Positions 12,216 to 24,432 are shown, numbered from the stretch's first letter. The stretch is DNA of 64,000 nucleotides from Zymobacter palmae (GCF_003610015.1 NZ_AP018933.1:2266035-2330034); one strand, 5' to 3'. Numbers and translations: made by a program. The notes: generated from the letters alone by a model not told the origin.

Positions 12216-12382
12216 ATACTGCGAGCAAGAAGCTTACAGTCAGGAAACAACATGCATCACATGATGTGGTATTGATTATTACACTCTCTAATAATCAATC
12301 ATCAGGCAATGAAGATTGGTTCGTGACTAGAAGCTAGATCACTAAACTAAGTACTGGGTAACCGGCCATCAAGACAGTCAGA

Positions 12383-12458
12383 TGGTGGAGCCAAGGAGGA
12401 TCGAACTCCTGACCTCCTGCGTGCAAGGCAGGCGCTCTCCCAGCTGAGCTATGGCCCC
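12383..12458 (-). tRNA. tRNA-Ala (TGC)
   Basis: A 76-base tRNA with encoded CCA runs from GGGGCCATAGCTCAGCTGGG to GGCTCCACCA. The anticodon loop gives TGC. It lies in the 16S-23S spacer, as in most gammaproteobacterial rRNA operons. Confidence 0.97.
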
Positions 12459-12467
12459 ATATAATAA

Positions 12468-12544
<77 letters not shown>

Positions 12545-12599
12545 GGCAACTGCTTGCGCACGGCCAGGGAATATCCCCTGCAGTACTTCGCTCTATCAA

Positions 12600-12629
12600 G
12601 ATCAGGCAATTTGTTGTGGGTACTTAAGA
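12600..12629 (-). other. 16S processing stalk, 3' arm (partner at 14298-14325)
   Basis: The sequence flanking the 16S 3' end (plus strand GATCAGGCAATTTGTTGTGG...) is the near-exact inverted copy of the leader segment at 14298-14325 (CTCAAGCACCCACACAAATT...). Together they form the long double-stranded stalk of pre-16S RNA that RNase III cuts. Confidence 0.7.
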
Positions 12630-12653
12630 TCACGAGGTGATCATTTTACGTTT

Positions 12654-14190
<1,537 letters not shown>

Positions 14191-14329
14191 TTAAATCTTT
14201 CATTGGTCATTAGGTGACCAATCCGGCTCGAGTATCGAAACAACTCATTGAATTGATGAGTTACTTGATGCTCGAAATGATGATTCACTTCGAAAACCTC
14301 AAGCACCCACACAAATTGCCTGATCATCT

Positions 14330-14340
14330 TGTTAAAGAGC
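14330..14340 (-). promoter_or_regulatory. boxA antitermination site in the rRNA leader
   Basis: The minus strand reads GCTCTTTAACA about 40 bases after the expected transcription start, matching the core of the spacer boxA. Confidence 0.7.
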
Positions 14341-14380
14341 GTCTTGCGAGCGGCGTTTGCTGCTCAGCAAGTGGAAGCAC

Positions 14381-14408
14381 ATTCTACATTTCCTGAAGAT
14401 TTTGTCAA
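14381..14408 (-). promoter_or_regulatory. Sigma-70 promoter of the rRNA operon
   Basis: On the minus strand TTGACA (14403-14408) and TAGAAT (14381-14386) are separated by 16 bases, a typical rRNA P1 spacing and near-consensus match. It lies about 190 bases before the 16S 5' end. Confidence 0.85.
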
Positions 14409-14909
14409 CCGCCGATTTGGCGATCATTTCAGGAGACGATACGGCTATCTCAACTGAAACCTCTTCAAAAAAAGCGAAGACCTACAAGAGGTTAGCTTCC
14501 GTGCCACCCGGCGTTTGCCCTGGCAGCGAGGGCGTACTTTACAGAGATCACCGGGGGTTGGCAAGCCATTCTCGCTTTATTTTCCAATATTTCGAATCAA
14601 AGGCGGTTAACGCCTTCAAAAGCGGCATGAGCTACCGTCATGCCCATTGAGAATATCGCCTTTATGGCACACCCGCATAGCATAGACCAACTCCTTCATG
14701 AACGCTCGAAAGTCACCCGTTATACGCCAGGAATTCCAGATAAGAGCGCGCTCCCTTTTACTTAATCACTTCTCGCGACGGGATCAGGCGCGCTACCATG
14801 CGCTTATAGCGCTAACGCCTATTACCGCGATGAGCTTTTTCGCTCTCGACACGCGGTGCGGTATCCTCTGACTATTGGTTCGTACACTCCATGCCTAAGA
14901 CGGGACGCC
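14409..14909. other. Divergent spacer between rRNA promoter and pabB
   Basis: About 500 bases that must hold upstream rRNA control sequences and the pabB promoter. No clear second rRNA promoter, AT-rich UP element or RNA gene is recognisable. The 97-residue ORF at 14357-14650 overlaps the rRNA promoter and is not credible. Confidence 0.5.
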
Positions 14910-16361
14910 ATGCATTCCACTTCTCTTGACCCGATCATCCGACGCACACTGAAGTGCTATCCACTGACGTATCAAGAAGATGCGCTCTACTATTTCGAGC
15001 GCCTGCGTCATCTGGAAGGCAGCATTCTACTGGATAGCGGCAAGCCTCTTTCAGAGGGTGGGCGTTTCGACATCATGAGCGCGGAACCACTCGCAGTTAT
15101 AGAAACCGATCGCTATGGCATCGCGCGGTGCCCTCAGCGACGCCATATTTCGATAGACCCCATTGAGGCTCAGCGCGAATTATTGAAGGACCTTCGCGTT
15201 GAATTGGACGGCGTACCTGAACACATACCGTTCAAAGGGGGACTGTTGGGATTCTGGAGCTATGAATTTTCGAAACTGTTGGAACGCATTCCATCACGGC
15301 CACACAGTGAACTAGCTCATGCACTGGATGACGTTCCTCTGGCGCGTCTTGGCCTATATGACTGGGCCATCGTGCAGGACCATCAGCGCAAGGAAGCCTG
15401 GCTGATCGCTACCAACCGCCGCCGCCGCCAGATACTTCCCCTACTAACGGCGCGTCGTGTAACTCACCCAGCCGCCCCTTTTGCATTGCTGGAACGCTTC
15501 CAGCCCACTTGGAGCGCAGCCGAATATCAAGCAGCGTTCGACCAAGTCATCGCTTTCATTCGAAGCGGAGACTGCTATCAGATCAATCTAACGCAACGCT
15601 TCAGCGCCGCCTGCGAAGGTGATGCGTGGATGGCCTACCGCCAGTTACGCAAGGCGACACCATCCCCCTTCTCAGCATTCATGTGCTGGGGAACTGGAGA
15701 AAAACAGCAAGCCATCTTGTCCGTATCTCCCGAGCGCTTCATTCAGGCACAAGGGCGTCGCATCACAACACAGCCAATCAAAGGCACCCGCCCCCGCGGC
15801 ACAACGCCGGATGAAGATGCTAAAAACGCACTGGAACTGCAGCAAAGCGAAAAAGATCGTGCCGAAAACGTCATGATTGTTGATCTACTGCGTAACGACA
15901 TCGGCCAAGTCTGTAGCCCGGGAAGTGTGCGCGTGCCTTATCTCACTCAGTGCATTGCCTATGAAAATGTTCACCACCTTGTCAGCACGATCACAGGGAT
16001 ACTCGACGATCGCTATGATGCTTTCGACCTGTTTCGTGCATGTTTCCCCGGCGGGTCGATCACCGGCGCGCCCAAGATACGTGCCATGGAAATCATCGAA
16101 CAGCTAGAGCCTTGCCAGCGCTCAGTTTACTGCGGAGCAATTGGCTATATCGACATACAAGGCCATATGGACACTTCAATTGCCATTCGCACAGCCCTTA
16201 TCCACCAACAAACCGTGCACCTTTGGGGCGGCGGCGGCATCGTTGATGATTCTCGGGTATCAGCAGAATATGCAGAAAGCCTAACCAAGATTCGTCACTT
16301 GATGCAGGCTCTGGAACAGTCCGGCCCGACCGATGAAGGAGGCGACCACACCACCGAATAG
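14910..16361 (+). CDS. pabB: Aminodeoxychorismate synthase component I
   Basis: The 483-residue product (ATG at 14910; an upstream GTG would add 18 residues) converts chorismate and ammonia to 4-amino-4-deoxychorismate, the first committed step to p-aminobenzoate and folate. It has the anthranilate-synthase-like N-terminal domain (SILLDSGKP...GRFDIMSAEP) and the chorismate-binding domain with SVSPERFIQ, TTQPIKGTRPRG (the PIKGT lysine marks PabB rather than TrpE), DLLRNDIGQV, FPGGSITGAPK and GGGGIVDDS. PabA supplies ammonia from glutamine but is not in the window. It serves the same pathway as folB and folK at 24 kb. Confidence 0.95.
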   Translation: MHSTSLDPIIRRTLKCYPLTYQEDALYYFERLRHLEGSILLDSGKPLSEGGRFDIMSAEPLAVIETDRYGIARCPQRRHISIDPIEAQRELLKDLRVELDGVPEHIPFKGGLLGFWSYEFSKLLERIPSRPHSELAHALDDVPLARLGLYDWAIVQDHQRKEAWLIATNRRRRQILPLLTARRVTHPAAPFALLERFQPTWSAAEYQAAFDQVIAFIRSGDCYQINLTQRFSAACEGDAWMAYRQLRKATPSPFSAFMCWGTGEKQQAILSVSPERFIQAQGRRITTQPIKGTRPRGTTPDEDAKNALELQQSEKDRAENVMIVDLLRNDIGQVCSPGSVRVPYLTQCIAYENVHHLVSTITGILDDRYDAFDLFRACFPGGSITGAPKIRAMEIIEQLEPCQRSVYCGAIGYIDIQGHMDTSIAIRTALIHQQTVHLWGGGGIVDDSRVSAEYAESLTKIRHLMQALEQSGPTDEGGDHTTE

Positions 16362-16381
16362 CATGCCAGAAGGTGCTCATG

Positions 16382-16414
16382 CTTCGGTCTTCGGTCTTCG
16401 GTCTTCGGTCTTCG
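16382..16414. repeat. Tandem 7-bp repeat downstream of pabB
   Basis: CTTCGGT occurs four times head to tail, followed by CTTCG, 20 bases after the pabB stop codon. The period is not a multiple of three and the tract is non-coding, so changes in copy number would not affect a protein. Confidence 0.9.
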
Positions 16415-16627
16415 AGATAAGCGTGTTTTATGCGTCGGTGTTGGCAAAGGAAACAACAGGTAAGCATATGCATCAGTGCTAGTGCGCATTACGCCCCCTT
16501 CTGATCCCTTACCTCCATTTTCTTAAACAGCAACACCCTCCCAGACGCCAGTCAAGACTCTCGGCAATCTTTACCTTAGACGGTATTCACTGCCGTATTT
16601 GCATTCTACCGAATAGCGTGAAGCACA

Positions 16628-16661
16628 AAGCCCCTCACTACGAGAAGCAGCGAGGGGCTTT
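16628..16661. terminator. Terminator of the rpsU-dnaG-rpoD cluster
   Basis: The perfect stem AAAGCCCCTC / GAGGGGCTTT lies about 40 bases past the rpoD stop. The outer AAA/TTT makes it usable in both directions. Confidence 0.8.
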
Positions 16662-16701
16662 GCATTAGTGCGAGAGCATGGCCAATGCATTGGCGAAATG
16701 C

Positions 16702-18555
16702 TTACTCGTCGATGAAGGAGCGCAGTGACTCAGAGCGAGACGGATGACGCAGCTTGCGCAGTGCCTTAGCTTCGATCTGACGGATACGCTCACGCGTAAC
16801 ATCAAACTGTTTGCCCACCTCTTCCAGGGTATGGTCGGTATTCATATCAATACCAAAACGCATGCGCAGCACTTTGGCTTCACGTGCCGTCAAACCACCC
16901 AGAACGTTGCGGGTCGCTTCGATCAGGCCTTCACCCGTTGCGGAGTCGATAGGCGATACGATCGTACCGTCTTCAATAAAGTCACCCAGGTGCGAATCTT
17001 CATCGTCACCGATCGGCGTTTCCATCGAAATCGGCTCTTTGGCGATTTTCAGCACCTTACGCACTTTGTCTTCCGGCATATCGAGGCGTTCGCCCAGCTC
17101 TTCCGGTGTCGGTTCGCGCCCCATCTCTTGCAGCATCTGACGCGAGACACGGTTGAGTTTGTTGATCGTTTCGATCATGTGCACCGGAATACGGATCGTA
17201 CGCGCTTGGTCGGCAATAGAGCGCGTGATCGCCTGACGGATCCACCACGTGGCGTATGTGGAGAATTTATAGCCGCGACGATACTCAAACTTGTCGACGG
17301 CCTTCATCAGACCGATGTTGCCTTCTTGGATCAGGTCGAGGAACTGCAGACCACGGTTGGTGTATTTCTTGGCGATCGAGATAACGAGACGCAGGTTAGC
17401 CTCGACCATTTCTTTCTTGGCACGACGTGCTTTAGCTTCACCGATGGACAGGCAACGATTCAACTCTTTCAGGTCGGCAACGCTCAAACCTACCATTTCC
17501 TGTTCGAAGGAAATTTTACGCTGCGCGCGCAAAACGTCTGCACGGAACGGTGCCAGAGCGTCGGCATAACGGGAGTGAGAGGCGACAAAATCGTCGAACC
17601 ACTCCAGATCTGCTTCGTTACCCACGAAAGCACTAATGAAAGCCTTGCGAGACACCTTACAACGCTTGACGAAGCACTGCATGATGAATTTTTCTTGCTG
17701 ACGCACTTGCTCGATGCTGATTCGCACCTGTGCGATCAGGCGATCGAAGTGTTTCGGAGACAGCTTGATCGGGGCGAACAGTTCCGCCAGACGCTTCTGC
17801 TCTTCCTTAACTTCGGCACTGCTGCGACCATGCTTTTCGATGAGCTGTGTAACGCGCTGACCGACTTCACGGATCTGCTCGAAACGTACACGAGCCAGTT
17901 CCGGATCCGGACCGCTCTCAGCCGTCGTTTCGGTGTCATCGTCATCATCGTCGGCATCTTCATCCGCGTCGATATCGTCATCGTCGGCATTGACGTCGAT
18001 GGACTCTTCTTCTTCTACTTCTGCTACGCCCGGGACACCCTCGTCCGGGTCGATGAAACCGCTGAAGAGATCGACAAGACGACCACCTTCTTCCGTCTGC
18101 GTTTCGTCATACGCGTCCAGAATGGAGTCAACCGCACCCGGAAGATAGGAGAGCGCCGCCATGACTTCGCGCGTACCTTCTTCGATACGCTTGGCGATTT
18201 CGATTTCACCTTCGCGCGTCAGCAGTTCAACCGTCCCCATTTCACGCATGTACATGCGCACGGGGTCGGTCGTACGGCCAATGTCCGTCTCGACTGCGGC
18301 AAGTGCTGCAACAGCTTCTTCGGCATCCGACTCGTCTGGCGAGTTGTCAGACATCATCAGCGTATCGGCATCGGGCGCCTCTTCGACGACATTGATGCCC
18401 ATGTCGTTAAACATGCTGATGATATCTTCCACCTGATCAGGATCGGCGATATCCTCGGGAAGGTGGTCGTTGACCTCGGCGTAAGTCAGGTAGCCCTGTT
18501 CCTTACCCGTTGCGATCAACTCCTTCAGACGTGATTGCGGTGTGTGTCCAGCCAT
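16702..18555 (-). CDS. rpoD: RNA polymerase primary sigma factor RpoD (sigma-70)
   Basis: The 617-residue protein directs RNA polymerase to housekeeping promoters. Region 1.1 ([20 protein letters not shown]), region 1.2 ([20 protein letters not shown]), region 2 ([20 protein letters not shown]) and region 4.2 ([19 protein letters not shown]) are all intact. The non-conserved region after 1.2 holds a very acidic run rich in Asp (about residues 190-215). The ATG at 18555 gives the standard start [13 protein letters not shown]; an upstream GTG extension is unlikely. It is the last gene of the macromolecular-synthesis cluster, 244 bases after dnaG, so an internal promoter is likely. Confidence 0.98.
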   Translation of the reverse strand: MAGHTPQSRLKELIATGKEQGYLTYAEVNDHLPEDIADPDQVEDIISMFNDMGINVVEEAPDADTLMMSDNSPDESDAEEAVAALAAVETDIGRTTDPVRMYMREMGTVELLTREGEIEIAKRIEEGTREVMAALSYLPGAVDSILDAYDETQTEEGGRLVDLFSGFIDPDEGVPGVAEVEEEESIDVNADDDDIDADEDADDDDDDTETTAESGPDPELARVRFEQIREVGQRVTQLIEKHGRSSAEVKEEQKRLAELFAPIKLSPKHFDRLIAQVRISIEQVRQQEKFIMQCFVKRCKVSRKAFISAFVGNEADLEWFDDFVASHSRYADALAPFRADVLRAQRKISFEQEMVGLSVADLKELNRCLSIGEAKARRAKKEMVEANLRLVISIAKKYTNRGLQFLDLIQEGNIGLMKAVDKFEYRRGYKFSTYATWWIRQAITRSIADQARTIRIPVHMIETINKLNRVSRQMLQEMGREPTPEELGERLDMPEDKVRKVLKIAKEPISMETPIGDDEDSHLGDFIEDGTIVSPIDSATGEGLIEATRNVLGGLTAREAKVLRMRFGIDMNTDHTLEEVGKQFDVTRERIRQIEAKALRKLRHPSRSESLRSFIDE

Positions 18556-18799
18556 AGAACCTATCTCGACGAAGAAAAATGAAGCACCTGGACGCTCACC
18601 CTGGCATAAGAACACGGGACTTTAGCGCCGGACACTGAGTGATGATCCGAAGGGATCACAAGCGCCGCCTCGTGTTAGTGAACTGATTTGCGTTTCAGGT
18701 GTGCTGATTCGTGCGATACATCGCGCTGACCAGCGCGACCGTTAATAGCCAAGTGAGGGCGACGGGCTTATTTATCAAGCCAACGCGTCCCCGTATTCC

Positions 18800-20662
18800 C
18801 TAGCGCTGAGCAGCAAGCTCCATAAGAAGCGCTGCCACTCGCTGCTTTTCTTCCTTGCTAAGTGCCGTATGGCGACTCTTTTCAAGCAGCGCATCATACT
18901 CCTCCTGAGGCGTGGCCGTCTGCTGTCTTCGCTTCAGGAATGCGATCCAGCCGTCCAGCTCCTGCTGACGGCATTCTCGCGGTATATCCGGTGGATGGCG
19001 CGATAGCGTGCGCAGAAACATCCCTTGCTCGCTGCCATGATAGTGTGCCAGCACCGCCTGCGGCGAAGTATAGCGCCCCGCCCTCAGGAGCTGAATTACA
19101 TCTGTAAGCAGAGCACCGTACTCGTCTTGCGGACACCATTCCAGCGACTCGGGCAGGTGACCGTGGAGCCCCGGCGTGTGCAGTATCAAACGCAGTATCT
19201 TGAGACTTTCCGGCTCCTTGACGGGCCGTGTCTGCTGGAACGACCGGCGCGCTGATGGCTCGCGGCGTTCGTACGCTCCCGTGACATGCCCTGCGGGTTC
19301 CGCCGTCACATCAGACGAAGCAGCGTTGCGACCACCTTGTTGGCGCAGTGCCGCCAGCGATGTCAGGCGCTCTTCTTTGATTCCACTGCGATCCGACAGT
19401 TCCTTGAACAGCAGCGATCTCAGCAGCCCTTCCGGCAGCCGTTCCAGCAACCCCAATACGCTCGTCACATAGCGCTCTCGGGATTCGATATTGCCAAGAT
19501 CCAACCCTTCCTTTGCCTGATCAAACAGGAACTCAGATAGCGCGCTGGCACAGCGAATGCGATCACGGAAACGCTCGGTACCTTCACGGCGTACCAGCGA
19601 ATCGGGGTCCTCTCCTTCCGGCAGAAACAGGAAGCGAGCCTGCCGCCCATCAATCATGACAGGCAGCACATGCTCAAGTGCTCGCTTGGCCGCTCGTCGC
19701 CCGGCATCGTCACCGTCAAAGCAGAACACCACTTCATCGACCAGCCGGTACATGCGCTGTAGGTGATCTTCGGTGACGGCTGTACCCAACGTTGCGACGG
19801 CATTAGTAATGCCGTGCTGGGCCAGTGCCACCACGTCCATATAACCTTCTACGACGATGAGCGAATCACAGCGTTCCTTCTGCTCGCGAGCCTCGTACAG
19901 CCCGTACAGCTCGCGCCCTTTATGAAAGACAGGGGTTTCGGGAGAGTTGAGGTACTTGGGCTTTGCATCGCCCAGTACACGCCCCCCGAATCCTAGGACG
20001 CGCCCCTTCCAATCACGGATGGGAAACATGACGCGATGACGAAAACGGTCATAGCTGCGCCCTGTCTCTTCCTTTTGCACCAGCAACCCATACTCGGCCT
20101 GCAGAGCTTCGCTGACGCCCTGCTGAAGCAGATGTGCCTTCAAGGCATCCCAGCGGTCAAAGGCAAAACCGATACCGAACCGCGCCATGATGTCATCGCT
20201 CAGACCACGCTGGCGAAGATAGCGACGCGCCTCTTCGGCGTCATCATGTTTGAGGTTCTGCAGGAAGAAGCGCTGAGCCATTTCAAGCAGATTATCCGCC
20301 TCTTGGCGCTGCTGGCGCTGTTGCTGCTGACGCTTTTGATCGTGGGGTGAGAGGTTATCCCCTTCACGCTCGACTTCCATTCCCTGACGTGAGGCAAGCT
20401 GCTCGACAGCTTCGGGGAAGCTTAGTCGATCATATTCCATCAGAAAACGAATAGCGTTGCCGTGTGCTCCGCACCCAAAGCAGTGATAGAACTGCTTATC
20501 GCGACTGACAGTGAAAGACGGTGATTTTTCATCGTGGAAGGGGCATAGGCCGCTGAGGTTCTTGCCCGCTTTTTTCAGCGTGACACGTTCGCCGACGACT
20601 TCAGCAATATCGACGCGCGCAAGCAGGTCATCAATGAAGCGTTGGGAAATCGGACCAGCCAT
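18800..20662 (-). CDS. dnaG: DNA primase DnaG
   Basis: The 620-residue enzyme makes RNA primers for replication. The N-terminal zinc-binding domain shows [13 protein letters not shown] and YHCFGCG (about 40-64). The TOPRIM domain has [16 protein letters not shown] and [15 protein letters not shown], whose acidic residues bind metal. The C-terminal part (about 480-620) is the DnaB-interacting helicase-binding domain; dnaB itself is at 47.3 kb. Length is slightly above that of E. coli (581). It is the second gene of the rpsU-dnaG-rpoD cluster, separated from rpsU by a terminator that should lower its expression relative to rpsU. Confidence 0.97.
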   Translation of the reverse strand: MAGPISQRFIDDLLARVDIAEVVGERVTLKKAGKNLSGLCPFHDEKSPSFTVSRDKQFYHCFGCGAHGNAIRFLMEYDRLSFPEAVEQLASRQGMEVEREGDNLSPHDQKRQQQQRQQRQEADNLLEMAQRFFLQNLKHDDAEEARRYLRQRGLSDDIMARFGIGFAFDRWDALKAHLLQQGVSEALQAEYGLLVQKEETGRSYDRFRHRVMFPIRDWKGRVLGFGGRVLGDAKPKYLNSPETPVFHKGRELYGLYEAREQKERCDSLIVVEGYMDVVALAQHGITNAVATLGTAVTEDHLQRMYRLVDEVVFCFDGDDAGRRAAKRALEHVLPVMIDGRQARFLFLPEGEDPDSLVRREGTERFRDRIRCASALSEFLFDQAKEGLDLGNIESRERYVTSVLGLLERLPEGLLRSLLFKELSDRSGIKEERLTSLAALRQQGGRNAASSDVTAEPAGHVTGAYERREPSARRSFQQTRPVKEPESLKILRLILHTPGLHGHLPESLEWCPQDEYGALLTDVIQLLRAGRYTSPQAVLAHYHGSEQGMFLRTLSRHPPDIPRECRQQELDGWIAFLKRRQQTATPQEEYDALLEKSRHTALSKEEKQRVAALLMELAAQR

Positions 20663-20740
20663 GGATATCTACCGCCTACTGCATTGGAACGGGAACGCAC
20701 ATAGAAACAGAAAATAGGGCCATGCAGACGTTATGAAGAC

Positions 20741-20766
20741 AAACGGTCGCCAATAGGCGACCGTTT
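20741..20766 (-). terminator. rpsU-dnaG intergenic terminator/attenuator
   Basis: An 11-bp perfect stem (AAACGGTCGCC / GGCGACCGTTT) with a 4-base loop lies between rpsU and dnaG. In E. coli a terminator at the same place lets only part of transcription continue into dnaG and rpoD; the same role is inferred here. Confidence 0.85.
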
Positions 20767-20809
20767 GCAATCCTTCTGGAAGTGGCAGGCGACCACTTCG
20801 AGGTACGGA

Positions 20810-21025
20810 TCAATACAGACGTTCGAAACGTTTACGTTCACGCTGCATTTTCTTAGCGTGACGTTTTACAGCTGCAGCTGCTTTGCGTTTGCGTACAGCG
20901 GTCGGTTTTTCGTAGTACTCACGACGACGTACTTCGGAAAGAATACCACCTTTTTCGCAGGAACGTTTGAAGCGGCGCAGTGCGACGTCGAACGGCTCGT
21001 TATCGCGTACTTTGACGGAAGGCAT
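20810..21025 (-). CDS. rpsU: 30S ribosomal protein S21
   Basis: This 71-residue basic protein begins [20 protein letters not shown] and ends in the Arg/Lys-rich [18 protein letters not shown], typical for S21, which aids initiation on the small subunit. It is first in the cluster. A clear sigma-70 promoter lies at 21150-21178 and an attenuator follows. Confidence 0.98.
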   Translation of the reverse strand: MPSVKVRDNEPFDVALRRFKRSCEKGGILSEVRRREYYEKPTAVRKRKAAAAVKRHAKKMQRERKRFERLY

Positions 21026-21149
21026 GAAGCGATCACCACCTTAGGGTAAGTCGTTTTCGGAAAATTCGTACCGAACGCACCCTTGTGACATCACCGAAGT
21101 GACCATCACGTCAAGAACGAACAGAGTACGGCCTGAAATGAAGCAAGAC

Positions 21150-21178
21150 ATTATAAGAGGCAAAGAGCCGTTCAGCAA
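21150..21178 (-). promoter_or_regulatory. Sigma-70 promoter of rpsU-dnaG-rpoD
   Basis: On the minus strand TTGCTG (21173-21178) and a consensus TATAAT (21150-21155) are separated by 17 bases. The -35 element lies inside the terminator stem of the upstream symporter gene. Confidence 0.8.
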
Positions 21179-21192
21179 CCACTGAACGACTC
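21165..21192 (-). terminator. Terminator of the alanine/sodium symporter gene
   Basis: GAGcCGTTCAG pairs with CTGAACGaCTC (one mismatch) around a 6-base loop; on the minus strand it is followed by TTTG. It overlaps the rpsU promoter. Confidence 0.65.
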
Positions 21193-21210
21193 TGTCAAGA
21201 GGGATGCGAC

Positions 21211-22752
21211 TTAGATCAGGCCCTTAGCGGCTTTTTCTGCGCGACGCTGGCGTTTTTCTTCTTCAAAACGTTCCCATGTTTCACGCTGAGTGATTTCATC
21301 GGAGCCGTCCCAGCACTCAATGTTCTTGATCTCAGGCAGATCGTCACGATGGAAGATCGGTTCCAACCCCTGACGACGCTGCTCGTTGTAGTGATGCAAA
21401 AGCTTCATCGCGATGCGGCCAAGGAACACGATCGCGGCCAAGTTGGTCAGCGCCATGATCAGCGTCGCCACTTCGGAAAGGCTCCACATCATCTGGACGT
21501 TGGCGATACTGCCGATCATGACGGCCACGACGACCAGCACTCGGAATAGGCTCAGCCAGAACTTATGACGGAACATATAGCGGATGTTGGATTCACCGTA
21601 GTAGTAGTTACCTACGACGGAGGTGAACGCGAACAGGAAAATGGCGAAGGTTAGGAAGTAGCGTGCCCAAGAGCCCAATCCCAGTTGCAATGCACCTAGG
21701 GTCAGCTCGGCACCTTTGTCAGCGTTCTGCGGACCGTAGGACGTATCACTCAACATAATGATAAATGCTGTCATAGTGCACACGACCAGCGTATCAACGT
21801 AGACACCAAGGGTCTGTACCAGCCCTTGCTTAACAGGGTGAGAAATGGCGGCAGTCGCACCTGCGTTCGGCACAGACCCCATACCGGCCTCGTTGGTGAA
21901 CAGGCCACGCCGCACGCCGATGACGATGACAGCCCCCAGGCCACCACCGACCATCGCTTTCAGCCCGAAGGCACAAGTGATGATGTTGACGAACATGCCC
22001 GGTACTTTATGGATATTAATACCGACCAGCAGGAAACCGATTGCTAAATACAGCAGCGCCATCGTCGGTACAACTGTTACAGACACTTTGGAAATGCTGT
22101 GAACGCCACCGAAAATAATGATCGCGGTCATGATGCCCAGTACACACGCCATACCGTACTTGAAGTTGATCAGCGCCGAACCAGTCAGCTCAAAGGTAGA
22201 GGACAGCGAGTCAGTAATGGAGTTGGCCTGCAGGGCGTTGAAGATCAGTCCGTAGGTGACACTGATGACGATGGCAAATAGGATCGCCAGCCAGTTTTGC
22301 CCAAGCCCTTTACGGATATAATATGCTGGACCGCCGTGGTAACGGTAGTGTTCGTCAGATTTGTAGAGCTGACCCAGGGTAGATTCCACGAAGGAAGACG
22401 CGCCACCAAGCAATGCGACGATCCACATCCAGAAGACGGAACCTGGTCCACCTACGGCTACTGCTGCCGCGACGCCCACGATATTCCCTGTTCCCACGCG
22501 GGAGGCAGCGGAAATGGTGAACGCCTTGAATGAAGAAATGGGTTTCTGTCCCTCGTGGTCACCGCCTACGCGGTCCTTCAACACGCGGAACATCTCAGGG
22601 ATCATGCGAATCTGCGCGGCCTTCCCGATCCACGTGAAATAAATCCCAGTCAGCAGCAGGACGGGAATCCCCACGTAGAACCACGCTGTATCAGAAAGGT
22701 GCATTAAGCGTGTCGATAGTTCTTGTAGAACTGTCATGTCAGTCACAGGCAA
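21211..22752 (-). CDS. Alanine/glycine:cation symporter (AGCS family)
   Basis: The 513-residue membrane protein would import alanine or glycine with sodium. The family signature FKAFTISAASRVGTGNIVGV (about residues 72-92) is followed by AVGGPGSVFWMWIVALLGGA, then GLFTNEAGMGSVPNAGATAA near the middle, and about ten helices. The C-terminal 50 residues are hydrophilic. The start is probably the TTG at 22752, because GAGGT lies just before it; the ATG at 22737 has no ribosome-binding site at a useful distance. It is inserted between rpsU and tsaD, which are direct divergent neighbours in E. coli, and it has its own terminator. Confidence 0.93.
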   Translation of the reverse strand: MPVTDMTVLQELSTRLMHLSDTAWFYVGIPVLLLTGIYFTWIGKAAQIRMIPEMFRVLKDRVGGDHEGQKPISSFKAFTISAASRVGTGNIVGVAAAVAVGGPGSVFWMWIVALLGGASSFVESTLGQLYKSDEHYRYHGGPAYYIRKGLGQNWLAILFAIVISVTYGLIFNALQANSITDSLSSTFELTGSALINFKYGMACVLGIMTAIIIFGGVHSISKVSVTVVPTMALLYLAIGFLLVGINIHKVPGMFVNIITCAFGLKAMVGGGLGAVIVIGVRRGLFTNEAGMGSVPNAGATAAISHPVKQGLVQTLGVYVDTLVVCTMTAFIIMLSDTSYGPQNADKGAELTLGALQLGLGSWARYFLTFAIFLFAFTSVVGNYYYGESNIRYMFRHKFWLSLFRVLVVVAVMIGSIANVQMMWSLSEVATLIMALTNLAAIVFLGRIAMKLLHHYNEQRRQGLEPIFHRDDLPEIKNIECWDGSDEITQRETWERFEEEKRQRRAEKAAKGLI

Positions 22753-22971
22753 GTTACCTCGTTGTTATGGAGCAAAAGCAACGCTGCGCTTGTCGAGTTT
22801 GCTTTCCCGGTCAGAACTCCGTGCGTGCTGTTTGCACCAAAACCATACCTGAGGCATCACGATGGTGCCACGCGAGATCCGAAGCCGTGCATTTTGCGCG
22901 AAACATGGCGAGACGTCTAACCCATAAACGAATAAAATGGGCCGAACACATCACTTCAGACAGGAAAAGGC

Positions 22972-24012
22972 ATGCGTGTACTGGGGATAGAATCATCCTG
23001 TGATGAAACAGGCATTGCGCTATATGACACTGACAAAGGGCTGGTGGCAGACGCACTGTATAGCCAGATTGCACTGCATGCCGAATTCGGGGGCGTCGTA
23101 CCAGAACTGGCCTCTCGCGACCACATCAGAAAAATAATTCCTCTTATAAAACAAGTTATTAAAGAGGCAAACTCCAGCCTTAAAGCGATAGATGCTATTG
23201 CGTATACCTCTGGACCGGGACTCATTGGCGCACTCATGGTGGGTGCCTCGACGGCATGTGGGCTCGCGGAAGCGCTGGGCATTCCGGCACTGGGCGTCCA
23301 CCACATGGAAGGGCACCTACTGGCCCCCATGCTGGAAGAACACCCGCCGATGTACCCTTTTGTCGCACTCTTGGTCTCCGGCGGCCATAGCCAGCTCATC
23401 GACGTGCGAGGTTTAGGGGATTACACGCTGCTCGGTGAAACGGTCGATGATGCCGCAGGTGAGGCCTTCGACAAAGTAGCGAAGATGCTATCCCTTCCCT
23501 ACCCGGGCGGCCCTGAAGTTTCCCGTCTAGCGGAACAGGGTAACGCTTCCCGCTTCAACTTCCCGCGTCCGATGACCGATCGCCCTGGGCTCGACTTCAG
23601 CTTCTCAGGATTGAAAACGCACACGCTAACGACCCTGCGTACGCTGGACGCCGAAGGCGAACTGGATGAACAGGCTCGCGCTGATGTGGCCTGCGCCTTC
23701 GAGGATGCCGTCGTCGAAACATTAGCGATCAAATGCCGACGTGCACTCCAGCAGACTGGCCGCTCGCGATTGGTCATGGCCGGTGGCGTTAGCGCCAACC
23801 GCAAGCTGCGCAGCCAGCTGGAAGGCATGCTTCAACGTCACGTCAAGGACGCAGAGGTGTTCTACCCTCGCGGTCGCTTCTGTACCGATAACGGCGCTAT
23901 GATTGCTTACGCAGGGGCGATGCGCCTGCTGGCCGGACAGCAACCCGATGCTCAGATGACGCTGCGCCCCCGCTGGCCGCTGGCAGAACTTCCCGCGCCC
24001 GCCTGCCGCTGA
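22972..24012 (+). CDS. tsaD: tRNA N6-threonylcarbamoyladenosine transferase TsaD
   Basis: The 346-residue protein transfers the threonylcarbamoyl group to A37 of ANN-decoding tRNAs, in a complex with TsaB, TsaE and product from TsaC. Visible motifs are [19 protein letters not shown], the metal-binding HHMEGHL (His111, His115), [10 protein letters not shown], the [14 protein letters not shown] block and a C-terminal [13 protein letters not shown]. Length matches E. coli (337). AGGAAAAGG precedes the ATG. folB follows 48 bases later; plsY, which often neighbours tsaD and folB, is not here. Confidence 0.97.
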   Translation: MRVLGIESSCDETGIALYDTDKGLVADALYSQIALHAEFGGVVPELASRDHIRKIIPLIKQVIKEANSSLKAIDAIAYTSGPGLIGALMVGASTACGLAEALGIPALGVHHMEGHLLAPMLEEHPPMYPFVALLVSGGHSQLIDVRGLGDYTLLGETVDDAAGEAFDKVAKMLSLPYPGGPEVSRLAEQGNASRFNFPRPMTDRPGLDFSFSGLKTHTLTTLRTLDAEGELDEQARADVACAFEDAVVETLAIKCRRALQQTGRSRLVMAGGVSANRKLRSQLEGMLQRHVKDAEVFYPRGRFCTDNGAMIAYAGAMRLLAGQQPDAQMTLRPRWPLAELPAPACR

Positions 24013-24060
24013 TCTTGTTGCTGGACCACCAGCAGAACGCCATAGAGGAGTCTGGACACT

Positions 24061-24432
24061 ATGCCAACCCGTGACATCGTCTTTATCGAAGGGCTCGTGC
24101 TTGAAACCGTCGTCGGCGTGTATGCGTGGGAAAAGCGCATTCATCAGCGCTTAGTGATGGACCTTGAAATGAGCACGGACATTCGCCAAGCCGCTCAGCA
24201 TGACGATCTGGAAGGCACGCTCAACTATGCCGCCATCAGTGAGGCGCTGCTTGAGTTCTGCCACACCCACCGCTTCGAACTGATAGAGACCTATGCCGAA
24301 CGCATGTGCGCCCTGCTGTTGGCACAGTTTGACATTCATCACGTTAAAATGACGCTGCGTAAACCAGGCGCGGTGCCACAGGCTACGAGCGTGGGGATCA
24401 AGATCGAACGCTCGCGCGAGGTATCTGCATGA
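24061..24432 (+). CDS. folB: Dihydroneopterin aldolase
   Basis: The 123-residue enzyme cleaves 7,8-dihydroneopterin to 6-hydroxymethyl-dihydropterin in folate synthesis. The start DIVFIEGLVLETVVGVYAWE gives the conserved strand with the E-x-R/K-x-K catalytic surroundings, followed by LNYAAISEALLEF and FELIETYAERMCALLL, with KPGAVPQATSVGI near the end. Its stop overlaps the folK start (ATGA), so the two are probably translationally coupled and feed the same pathway. Confidence 0.95.
   Translation: MPTRDIVFIEGLVLETVVGVYAWEKRIHQRLVMDLEMSTDIRQAAQHDDLEGTLNYAAISEALLEFCHTHRFELIETYAERMCALLLAQFDIHHVKMTLRKPGAVPQATSVGIKIERSREVSA

Noticed and set aside
16744-18534. 596-residue open frame on the plus strand
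   Set aside because: It lies wholly antisense to rpoD, whose protein is fully conserved. The frame is a by-product of rpoD codon bias.
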